6,081 nucleotides of DNA from an uncultured Eubacterium sp. (lineage in GTDB: Bacteria > Bacillota > Clostridia > Peptostreptococcales > Anaerovoracaceae). Below are positions 1-5,142 of the stretch, piece after piece. The DNA lies in the NCBI GenBank assembly GCA_947367725.1, contig CANBFZ010000121.1:1-6081 (forward strand). The letters are read 5' to 3'. A program made the position numbers and the translations under genes. Positions within the stretch are counted from its first letter, which is position 1; every line of letters starts with the position of its first letter. Below the pieces are notes generated by a model, which worked only from the letters and a program-made list of their open reading frames with translations, was not told where the DNA came from and searched no databases.

Positions 1-2
1 AA

Positions 3-662
3 AAGAAGATGATTTCCCTGGACGAATACCTGGCAAAAATGGGAGAAACACAGACTTCTATCTACTATGCCGCAGGCGAATCCGTAGAAAAAATCGACAT
101 GCTGCCACAGACTGAGTTCATCAAAGATAAAGGTTACGAAATTCTCTATCTCACCGACGAGATCGATGAGTTCGTACTGCAGATGATGGGCGATTACAAA
201 GAGAAGCCGTTTAAGTCGGTTTCCGCAGAAGACCTTTCGGCAGAAGAATCATCAGCACAGCAGGAAGAAATCAAAAAAGCAGAAGAAGAAAATAAAGATC
301 TGCTGACCTTCCTCAAAGAAACCCTGGGAGATAAAGTCACCGAAGTCAAACTATCTCCGCGTCTGAAAAATTCTGCCGTATGCCTGACCACCAAAGGTGG
401 ACTTTCTCTGGAAATGGAAAAAGTGCTGAACGCAATGCCGACAGATCAGACCGTCAAAGCAGAACGTATTTTAGAAATCAACCCAGCCCATGCGGTCATG
501 GAAACACTGAAAGAGACCTATGCCCTAGGCGATACCGGTAAAGAGTTGGTCGCTACCTACGCCAACCTGCTCTACAGCCAGGCAGTGCTCATTTCCGGAC
601 TTGCAGTCGAAGATCCTATTAAGCTAGGCGAAGATATCTGCAAGCTCATTACTCGTTCATAA
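3..662 (+). CDS. htpG: Molecular chaperone HtpG (Hsp90), C-terminal part, cut by the window start
   Basis: HtpG is the cytosolic bacterial Hsp90, an ATP-driven homodimeric chaperone. Only about 219 residues are visible of a family length near 620-640: the end of the middle domain and the C-terminal dimerisation domain. Recognisable blocks in order are SLDEYLAKM, IYYAAGES, the IDEFVLQMM stretch followed by KPFKSVSAEDL, a Glu/Lys-rich charged linker, LGDKVTEVKLSPRLKNS, LSLEMEKVLNAMP, KAERILEINPAHAVM, and a C-terminal helix with LLYSQAVLISGL. The N-terminal ATPase domain lies outside the window. The ATG at position 9 is internal: the frame is open to the window edge (two Lys codons precede it) and family similarity runs straight through. 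The gene ends in TAA, 19 bases before a hairpin terminator. No frameshift or unusual codon use is visible. The family call is nearly certain. Confidence 0.96.
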   Translation, partial: KKMISLDEYLAKMGETQTSIYYAAGESVEKIDMLPQTEFIKDKGYEILYLTDEIDEFVLQMMGDYKEKPFKSVSAEDLSAEESSAQQEEIKKAEEENKDLLTFLKETLGDKVTEVKLSPRLKNSAVCLTTKGGLSLEMEKVLNAMPTDQTVKAERILEINPAHAVMETLKETYALGDTGKELVATYANLLYSQAVLISGLAVEDPIKLGEDICKLITRS

Positions 663-681
663 CCATGAGAACTTTCATAAA

Positions 682-713
682 AAAAGTGTGCGTCTGTTAC
701 GTCGCACACTTTT
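682..713 (+). terminator. Rho-independent terminator after htpG
   Basis: An 11-bp perfect stem (AAAAGTGTGCG, 682-692, with CGCACACTTTT, 703-713) encloses a 10-base loop and begins 19 bases after the htpG stop. The A-tract and T-tract at the stem foot suit termination in both directions: the tail is short on the plus strand (TTTT, then G), and longer on the minus strand (seven T). It probably ends the htpG transcript and shields htpG from minus-strand read-through. Confidence 0.85.
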
Positions 714-874
714 GTACTAGCAAAGGGTATTGCTGCAGCAAAACAGCAGGGTGTGCAGTTCGGCAGACCTAAATTGCAGATCTCAGAGGAGTTTACGCAA
801 TGCAAATGCTTCAGAAGGAATTGCTCAGAGAGGCAAAAAAACTGGATAAAATTCGGAAAACGATGAAAAAATAA
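714..874 (+). pseudogene. Remnant of a serine recombinase (resolvase/invertase) C-terminus
   Basis: Reading from 714, the frame gives VLAKGIAAAKQQGVQFGRPK. This matches the linker after the catalytic domain of small serine recombinases (resolvase/invertase type), where GIAAAKxxGVxFGRP is very characteristic. The catalytic domain with its serine is absent, and similarity begins directly at the htpG terminator, so the 5' part has been deleted. After GRPKLQISEEFTQ the frame loses resemblance to the expected helix-turn-helix and stops at a TGA (863-865). A shifted frame continues through LLREAKKLDKIRKTMKK to a TAA at 872-874 and may be the original C-terminal tail, which would imply a frameshift or small deletion near 790-830. 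It is a dead fragment, probably left by an earlier mobile element. The identification rests on one linker motif. Confidence 0.6.
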
Positions 875-905
875 CACTCTCTAACAAATGCTAGAGAGTG
901 TTATT
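870..905 (-). terminator. Strong hairpin terminator for the exported-protein gene
   Basis: A perfect 14-bp stem (870-883 with 892-905, core TAACACTCTCTA) has an 8-base loop. On the minus strand the stem runs into TTTTTT, which with its length makes it a good intrinsic terminator about 65 bases after the stop of the exported protein gene (968). On the plus strand the tail is T-rich but interrupted (TTATTCTTTCT), so it may also work weakly that way. The plus-strand recombinase remnant ends inside the stem (TAA, 872-874). Confidence 0.85.
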
Positions 906-967
906 CTTTCTATAGAAGATCATAAAGACCTTTTTCATTTAGAACATTTCTCTTACTATTAAAAAAA

Positions 968-1720
968 TTAGAAATTCAAAAATGGAGATTTATATGTGTC
1001 ATCTACTACATAATTAGTACCATTCCAAATGCAGACATCACCATAAGCTCTATATTTCCCAGATGATGTTAAATACATTGCGCTTGTAATATACTTCTTA
1101 CAACCATCACTACTATTATAAGAAGTGTCACTTGACGCAATAATTGTACCAACAGAGTTCACAACATAAGGTTTTATTCCTAAACAACCTGCGCTAACAG
1201 AGTTTCCACTTTGAACTCCAAGGGTAATGCTTGAACTTGCGTATTTTGTTCCGGACTTAGAAAGATTAATGGTAGCAGTGGCATAATATGTTCTTGATCC
1301 TATCATCCAAGTTTTCATTGAAGATGTCGCAGAATATACAGATCTTGCTTGGAAACCACCTTCATTCATATCAGATGCAGAAATAACAAATTCCCCAATA
1401 ACGGTTATCCCATCATTTTTATAAACAGGGATTATTCGATCTTTTTGTTGTTCATTTTGAAGCCGGATTGCCTCTTCTGGATTTTTTGGTAACACACCAA
1501 AAAAATCTGCCTTCTCGACAAATCCGTTTTGTCCATTAGTTGCCTGTGCCGCAATAAGATCTGGAACTTCTGCCTGTGCCACAATGGAACCATACGTATC
1601 TCCGAATACATTTGTTTTTAGTGTTTGCGCCTCACACTCAGCCGGTACTAAGGCCAACGTAAATATAGCAACTAATGCTAACCCTATCCCCAACCGAAAG
1701 ACTTTAGTTTTACAAGTTAT
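968..1720 (-). CDS. Exported protein with shared DLIA/PKNPE/VIGEF module, probable ATA start
   Basis: I do not recognise a named family. From the ATA at 1720-1718 the product is about 250 residues. It has a Lys/Arg n-region (residues 2-9), a hydrophobic stretch (10-26) and an Ala-rich cleavage region ending near AECEA (27-31), so export by Sec is likely. Residues 41-114 carry a module shared with the upstream gene (YGS, PDLIA, ATNG, GFV, PKNPEEA, IPVYKNDGITVIGEF). Residues 115-250 are rich in Ser, Thr, Tyr and Gly, probably beta-structured, with three cysteines (about 179, 207 and 230) that could form a disulfide outside the cell. The start is a problem: an ideal AAGGAGG (1734-1728) sits 7 bases before ATA, while the first conventional start, TTG at 1693, is 34 bases away and would remove the positive n-region. 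Either ATA/ATT is used or the start has mutated. The gene follows its paralogue by 49 bases and is AT-rich. Confidence 0.75.
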   Translation of the reverse strand: MTCKTKVFRLGIGLALVAIFTLALVPAECEAQTLKTNVFGDTYGSIVAQAEVPDLIAAQATNGQNGFVEKADFFGVLPKNPEEAIRLQNEQQKDRIIPVYKNDGITVIGEFVISASDMNEGGFQARSVYSATSSMKTWMIGSRTYYATATINLSKSGTKYASSSITLGVQSGNSVSAGCLGIKPYVVNSVGTIIASSDTSYNSSDGCKKYITSAMYLTSSGKYRAYGDVCIWNGTNYVVDDTYKSPFLNF

Positions 1721-1727
1721 AATACTA

Positions 1728-1734
1728 CCTCCTT
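1728..1734 (-). promoter_or_regulatory. Ribosome binding site that places the start at ATA
   Basis: AAGGAGG on the minus strand is a perfect anti-16S match. The codon 7 bases further on is ATA, and ATT (1723-1721) lies 4 bases on. No ATG, GTG or TTG occurs in frame until 1693. An in-frame TAA overlaps the start of the ribosome binding site (1735-1733), so the protein cannot begin further upstream. Confidence 0.75.
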
Positions 1735-1769
1735 ACTGTCTTTAATATATAATATAATATAAACGAATA

Positions 1770-2111
1770 CTAATTAATTTGAAATTCTCCAATAACCGTA
1801 ATACCATCATTTTTATAGACAGGAATACTTTTTATAAAAGAACCTTCTTGTCTTTTTAATGCATCTTCCGGGTTTTTAGGAACCTCTGATACGAAATCTA
1901 CCTTTTTTACATATCCACTTTTTCCATTTGTAGCTATTACCGCTATCAAATCAGGATCTTCTTTCAAAAAGATTCCTGTTGGATCAGCAATACGCGCCAT
2001 GCGACCATAAGTTTCTCCATTTTCATTCGTTTTATAACCAAAATTTAAGCAAAGGGTAATGCAAACTATAAGAGTGATTATACTACCTATTACTATTTTT
2101 TTAAACTTCAT
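1770..2111 (-). CDS. Small membrane-anchored or exported protein, short paralogue of the downstream gene
   Basis: This 113-residue protein of unnamed family starts at ATG 2111, with AAGGAG (2123-2118) placed 6 bases before it. Residues 1-5 are Lys-rich (MKFKK) and residues 6-24 are hydrophobic (IVIGSIITLIVCITLCLNF). There is no obvious signal-peptidase site, so it may stay anchored by its N-terminus with the rest outside the cell. Residues 33-110 form the module shared with the next gene: ETYGRMA, PDLIAVIATNG, SGYVKKVDF, PKNPEDAL, IPVYKNDGITVIGEF. The protein stops three residues after this module (QIN), exactly where the paralogue begins its Ser/Thr-rich domain, so it is anchor plus module only. 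DNA for the IPVYKNDGITVIGEF segment is nearly identical in the two genes, pointing to a fairly recent tandem duplication or gene conversion. It is probably first in a two-gene transcript. Function unknown. Confidence 0.8.
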   Translation of the reverse strand: MKFKKIVIGSIITLIVCITLCLNFGYKTNENGETYGRMARIADPTGIFLKEDPDLIAVIATNGKSGYVKKVDFVSEVPKNPEDALKRQEGSFIKSIPVYKNDGITVIGEFQIN

Positions 2112-2345
2112 TGTTATCTCCTTCCTTTTAATAAGGATATCATATTAACAATAATTTGTAAATTAATTTATTGAAAAAAATAAATTTTTTGTATATTTCG
2201 TCATATCCGTATCGTAGATGAGACATACATGATTAACCCATTCTTCATGCGGTGATAACTGCTAATTCAGATTCTACTTACTGGCAACAAGGGCTTTTAG
2301 GAAACAGGACTTGAAAAAACTTTAGACATGCCGCCCTTACCTTTC
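2112..2345. other. AT-rich upstream region of the exported pair and flank of the IS200 element
   Basis: No gene is visible here. The minus-strand promoter of the exported pair should lie at 2112-2200, which is very AT-rich; the best -10-like hexamer is TATGAT (2144-2139), with only a weak TTAATT 16 bases upstream, so I do not call a promoter. The part from 2200 to 2345 has higher GC and no open frame of note. CTTGAAAAAA occurs twice, at 2310-2319 and 2345-2354, in direct orientation, the second copy at the presumed right tip of the IS200 element. Confidence 0.45.
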
Positions 2346-2359
2346 TTGAAAAAAATCAC

Positions 2360-2383
2360 AACCACCCCTTCTAAAGGATGGTT
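2360..2383 (-). repeat. Right-end hairpin of the IS200 element
   Basis: On the minus strand AACCATCCTTT pairs with the GGGGTGGTT side, leaving a four-base loop; two of the pairs are G-T wobbles, so the fold is better on the minus than on the plus strand. It is followed by GTGATTTTTTTCAAG, so it could serve both as the subterminal TnpA recognition hairpin and as a transcription terminator for tnpA. Confidence 0.65.
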
Positions 2384-2390
2384 TGCTCAA

Positions 2391-2489
2391 GGGCTATAAG
2401 CCCCTATTACTGGCTATCGTCTCAAGGCGCTAGCTTTCACTTTGTTCAAGCTACATTGCCGTTGCCTCTTTCGCTACCCCACAAAGGGG
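2391..2489 (-). other. Structured non-coding stretch between tnpA and the right end
   Basis: This 100-base GC-richer segment downstream of tnpA contains three short stems: GGGCT/AGCCC with a three-base loop (2391-2403), TAGCTT/AAGCTA (2431-2436 with 2448-2453), and CCCC/GGGG with a five-base loop (2477-2489) directly after the tnpA stop. It has no open frame. In related elements that carry tnpB the right end encodes a guide RNA; there is no tnpB here and I do not claim such an RNA. Confidence 0.5.
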
Positions 2490-2495
2490 TTTTCT

Positions 2496-2951
2496 TTATT
2501 TTGTAAATGGGTCAGCGTACTCTTTCACGCTTAACTTATCAATCGCTTGGTCATATTTTTCCTGCTCTCTGACATATTTTCGGATTGTTTCTTCGTTCAA
2601 CCCAACTGTGCTTACATAGTACCCTTCTGCCCAGAAATGCCTGTTTCCAAATTTGTATCTCAAATTTGCATGCTTTTCAAACATCATCAGTACACGCTTT
2701 CCTTTGAGATACCCCATGAAACTGGAAACACTTAATTTTGGCGGGATACTCACCACCAGATGAACATGATCTACCATCAAATGTCCTTCAAGAATCTCCA
2801 CTCCTTTATATTTACACAGTACCGTTAAAATCTCTTTCAGACTTTCTCGATATTGCGCACAGACTTCTTTTCGTCTATACTTAGGAGTGAAGACAATGTG
2901 GTATTTGCACATCCATTTTGTGTGTGATAAACTGTTTGTCTTGTTTGCCAT
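2496..2951 (-). CDS. tnpA: IS200-type Y1 HUH transposase TnpA
   Basis: This 151-residue protein is the full length for TnpA of IS200/IS605. It is a small dimeric nuclease that cuts single-stranded DNA at the element ends through a covalent phosphotyrosine and rejoins them. The HUH metal-binding motif is clear (GHLMVDHVHLVV, His62 and His64), and the catalytic tyrosine is expected at Tyr126 in TIRKYVREQEKYD. Other family marks are SLSHTKWMCKYHIVFTPKYR at residues 7-26, SVSSFMGYLKGK (74-85), FGNRHFWAEGYYVSTVG (101-117) and the end SVKEYADPFTK. The start ATG at 2951 is fixed by family alignment and an AAAGGTG ribosome binding site (2963-2957). That site lies inside a leader stem that should repress translation. 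No lesion is visible, so the enzyme may be active. Confidence 0.96.
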   Translation of the reverse strand: MANKTNSLSHTKWMCKYHIVFTPKYRRKEVCAQYRESLKEILTVLCKYKGVEILEGHLMVDHVHLVVSIPPKLSVSSFMGYLKGKRVLMMFEKHANLRYKFGNRHFWAEGYYVSTVGLNEETIRKYVREQEKYDQAIDKLSVKEYADPFTK

Positions 2952-2954
2952 AAG

Positions 2955-3013
2955 ATCACCTTTCCTTCTTTACAATGTAGCCTGAACAACTCCATTGTAT
3001 CAGGTTAGGTGAT
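2955..3013 (-). promoter_or_regulatory. Leader fold that buries the tnpA ribosome binding site
   Basis: On the minus-strand transcript ATCACCT (3013-3007) pairs perfectly with AGGTGAT (2961-2955), which contains most of the tnpA ribosome binding site and ends four bases before the ATG. Inside it, TACAATG (2999-2993) pairs with CATTGTA (2977-2971). A second pair, CCTGA (3004-3000) with TCAGG (2985-2981), crosses this inner stem. IS200 is known to keep its transposase low with a leader hairpin that hides the ribosome binding site; the same role is inferred here. Confidence 0.75.
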
Positions 3014-3025
3014 TTTTTGGTATAA

Positions 3026-3150
3026 CCTCCGATGCGCACCCGCATAGCGGGTGGGTTTATGCTTCGCACGCTCTGCGCGCTCAGCTGGGTCTCGTCCCGT
3101 AAGGACAGCGAAGCGAATATCATTCGCGGAGGAGCATACGAAGCATGCGT
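3026..3150. repeat. GC-rich block of nested inverted repeats beside the IS200 left end
   Basis: This 125-base stretch is far more GC-rich than its surroundings and folds in several ways. CACCCGC/GCGGGTG with a three-base ATA loop (3037-3053) is the best candidate for the IS200 left-end hairpin. GCTTCGC (3061-3067) matches GCGAAGC (3108-3114), enclosing GTCC/GGAC (3094-3097 with 3103-3106). ATGCTTCG (3059-3066) also matches CGAAGCAT (3139-3146), and CCTCCG (3026-3031) matches CGGAGG (3127-3132) across the whole block. The part beyond about 3080 is probably outside the IS. Between this block and 3287 I see only AT-rich DNA with a small CTATC/GATAG palindrome (3164-3180). Confidence 0.6.
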
Positions 3151-3286
3151 TGATATTCCGGTACTATCGAAAATGGATAGTTCCTACATAATAAGAAAAG
3201 TGACTGCACTGATTCTTTTATATGAAAAGTTCTGCAAATCCGCAAAAAATACCATGAAATGCAAAACTTAGCACTTTCTATCCGTT

Positions 3287-4129
3287 TTTCAGAAAGCAGT
3301 ACCCTGCATAAAAAATTCCAATGGAGCTTAATGCGTGCATACAGTCAAATGATCCGCTGAGACGCATCAGCCAGTTTGTAGAGGAAATGGATCTGGCTGC
3401 ACTGTATGGCGCCTATGAAAGAGTGCCATCATAGAAATACGTGTCTCCCGAAATCATGCTGAAAATCATGCTTTACGCTTACCACGAAAGAAAAGACATT
3501 TCGTCCAGAACGATTGAAAAAAATTGCAGAAGAGATATCAATTACAAGTATCTTCTGGAAAGAAGAAAGACACCTGACCATGCAACCATTGCACGTTTTA
3601 GAACGAAACATTTCGCCAAATGTGCAGAGCAGTTTCTTTCACAGATGACACAACTGCTTCTGGAACTGGATCAGATTGCCAAAACGGAAAGTTTTATTGA
3701 CGGAACAAAGATTGAAGCTGCTGCCTAATCGATACACTTTCGTATGAAAGAAATCCGTAACAAAACATCAGACCAAAGCCTTACAGAAAGCAGCACTTCT
3801 GGTTGGAGATATCATAGAAAAAAATGAGCAAAAGCCCCTTTGGAAGAAGCAGGCGATTTCTACATTTGCCACAACGAAAAGAAGCTGAAAAAGGTAAAGG
3901 TCACCCGCCAAAAGACTTTATCCGGATATCATCGTGGGGGGGGAACCCATGATGCCTGCACGCAGTGCAAAGATTGACCCTGCAAAGAGAAGTGTATGAC
4001 AGGAAATCATTGGAAAAAGCCAATAGAGAAGCGCTACAAAACGCTGACCGTATCCAGATTGTTTGAAAAACTGAGGGAGGAAGTTTGCATCTTTTTAAAC
4101 TAAAAGCTGCAGAAAAAGATGCTGCATAA
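3287..4129 (+). pseudogene. IS1182-family transposase, inactivated by stops, frameshifts and deletions
   Basis: Pieces of an IS1182-type DDE transposase can be stitched together, normally about 450-550 residues. In order: a short N-terminal piece (FQKAVPCI) frameshifted into SNDPLRRISQFVEEMDLAAL; a TAG at 3432-3434; then 3441-3725 with LKIMLYAYHERKDISSRTIE, RRDINYKYLLE, TPDHATIARFR and ESFIDGTKIEAAA, the last holding the first catalytic Asp. Next come a frameshift at 3726-3729, NRYTF with TGA in place of the usual Trp codon, and KKSVTKHQTKALQKAA. A large internal deletion near 3830-3843 removes the second Asp region. The frame resumes with EEAGDFYICHNEKKLK and the Cys-rich CTQCKD-stop-PCKEKC. 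A second deletion at about 4086 removes the catalytic Glu region, joining to the usual C-terminal end HLFKLKAAEKDAA and its TAA (4127-4129). Beyond repair and not functional. Confidence 0.88.
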
Positions 4130-4190
4130 TTTAAAAACAAAAAATTTAGGACAGCTAAGCTGCTCCTGTTTGTGTTTCACAAAAAGAACA

Positions 4191-4226
4191 AATGACGGAG
4201 TGCTATTGTCTGGTGCATCCGTCATT
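4191..4226. terminator. Intergenic hairpin terminator, possibly bidirectional
   Basis: A 9-bp stem AATGACGGA (4191-4199) / TCCGTCATT (4218-4226) can extend inward by TGC/GCA after a one-base bulge. It is followed on the plus strand by TTCATTAT and on the minus strand by TGTTCTTTTT. It sits between the plus-strand transposase remnant and the minus-strand antiporter/phosphatase operon, so it could stop transcripts from both sides. Confidence 0.7.
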
Positions 4227-4243
4227 TTCATTATATGAAGATA

Positions 4244-4288
4244 GGGGCATCTCACTAACGCTTATTTTCCGTTAATGCAGACAGCCTC
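4244..4288. repeat. Imperfect palindrome, terminator-like and possibly IS ends
   Basis: GGGGCATCTCACTAACG (4244-4260) pairs with CGTTAATGCAGACAGCCTC (4270-4288) through most of its length with two small bulges and mismatches, around a 9-base loop. TTTTTT follows on the plus strand (4289-4294). It lies 27 bases after the stop of the phosphatase gene. The arm read as GAGGCTGTCTGCATTAACG on the minus strand has the look of an insertion-sequence terminal repeat, and could be the right end of the dead IS1182-type element; I see no matching left end. Confidence 0.5.
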
Positions 4289-4314
4289 TTTTTTCTAATA
4301 TGGAAACCATTCTT

Positions 4315-5142
4315 TTAAATTGGATAAAATGCAGGTTTATGCTGACGAAATACCGCATAGTATTGGATACCGCAGTCCTTCACCATCTCGCCGACTGCTT
4401 TGAATCCCTCGCCCAGCCGGGCGGACACATGAGAATCAGAACCAAAGGTAATAATCTCACCACCCAACTCCGCGTACCGTTTGATGATGTCACGGTGGGG
4501 ATTGGTCATATTCTTTGCAACGAACTTAGAGGTATTGCATTCAATGCCTCGCCCCGTTGTAATCAGCGCCTTGAGAATTTCATCAAGTATATCACCATAT
4601 CTCGCATAAGTGAACTGCTCCAATGCGCCAGGACCATAACGCAGCACAAAATCCATATGCCCTGCTACATCAAACGACTGAAATCGCTTGATATTCTCCA
4701 GTTCCTCTTGAAAATATTGAGAAACTGCCAGCCCAATGTCCATGCCGTCGTAATGCCGTTTATCCTCAGCGTCCATCTTATGGAAAGTATGGGTGGAACC
4801 AATGATAAAATCGAATGGAAAAGAAGACGCAAGTGCTGTCAATTTTTCACAGAGATAAGGCTGCATGCCCAGTTCAATGCCCGCAAGCACTTCAATTCGA
4901 TCCGCATAAGTCTCTTTTACCTTGGCCAAATCTGCAAGATATTCGGAAATCGCCGCATCATCGCCTCTATCGTCGATGAGAAAGGTAAAATAATCCGGCG
5001 GAAATCTCGGTGCATCAAAATCCTGATGATCCGTAATGCAAATAGACTCCATCCCCAGCTCTATAGCTCGCTCTACCTGTTCGCAGACCGGAACTTCTGC
5101 ATCACTAGACCATCTGGTATGTACGTGCATATCGGCAATCAT
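4315..5142 (-). CDS. PHP-domain phosphatase, histidinol-phosphatase (HisJ) type
   Basis: This 275-residue protein is full length for the HisJ/HisK branch of the PHP superfamily, TIM-barrel phosphoesterases with a trinuclear metal site. All expected metal ligands are visible: DMHVHT (His6, His8), TDH (His39), GIELG (Glu90), GSTHTF (His118), GHMD (His162), and GSDSH (Asp236, His238). The C-terminal YYAVFRQHKPAFYPI is typical of HisJ. HisJ hydrolyses L-histidinol phosphate in histidine synthesis, but no his gene is visible here. The ATG at 5142 overlaps the stop of the antiporter gene by one base (TAATG), and its ribosome binding site (GGGAAGGAAG) lies inside the antiporter coding end, so the two are co-transcribed and probably translationally coupled. 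The fold and catalysis type are secure. The substrate is not: another sugar or small-molecule phosphate is possible. Confidence 0.9.
   Translation of the reverse strand: MIADMHVHTRWSSDAEVPVCEQVERAIELGMESICITDHQDFDAPRFPPDYFTFLIDDRGDDAAISEYLADLAKVKETYADRIEVLAGIELGMQPYLCEKLTALASSFPFDFIIGSTHTFHKMDAEDKRHYDGMDIGLAVSQYFQEELENIKRFQSFDVAGHMDFVLRYGPGALEQFTYARYGDILDEILKALITTGRGIECNTSKFVAKNMTNPHRDIIKRYAELGGEIITFGSDSHVSARLGEGFKAVGEMVKDCGIQYYAVFRQHKPAFYPI

Larger units (their letters stand above)
2346..3060 (-). mobile_element. IS200-type insertion sequence, single-gene, apparently intact
   Basis: The element is tnpA flanked by structured non-coding ends, without tnpB, as in IS200. Members of this family transpose as single strands, have no terminal inverted repeats, make no target duplication, and recognise subterminal hairpins. 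Seen here: a right-end hairpin (2360-2383) followed on the minus strand by a T-run and TCAAG, a left-end hairpin candidate (3037-3053), and a leader fold over the tnpA start (2955-3013). The right tip is placed at TCAA (2349-2346) from family precedent. The left tip is uncertain and could lie anywhere from about 3054 to 3080. A length near 715 bp agrees with the roughly 700 bp usual for IS200. Confidence 0.75.

Noticed and set aside
9..11. ATG as the start of a short gene
   Set aside because: The frame is open upstream to the window edge and the protein aligns with the interior of HtpG.
2346..2495. Guide RNA of the TnpB type at the IS200 right end
   Set aside because: No tnpB is present and the hairpins can be explained as TnpA recognition and termination structures; there is no positive evidence for a guide RNA.
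3061..3114. tRNA-like fold in the GC-rich block
   Set aside because: The segment is short, lacks the T-loop GTTCGA consensus and a CCA-compatible seven-base acceptor stem; only nested hairpins are present.
3032..3271. Plus-strand open frame of 79 codons over the GC-rich block
   Set aside because: It runs across hairpins and into AT-rich DNA with changing composition, and the product has no recognisable features; the repeats explain the open frame.
3936..3943. Run of eight G as a phase-variation switch
   Set aside because: It lies in a transposase already broken by stops and deletions, and the frame on both sides of the run is the same, so switching would have no effect.
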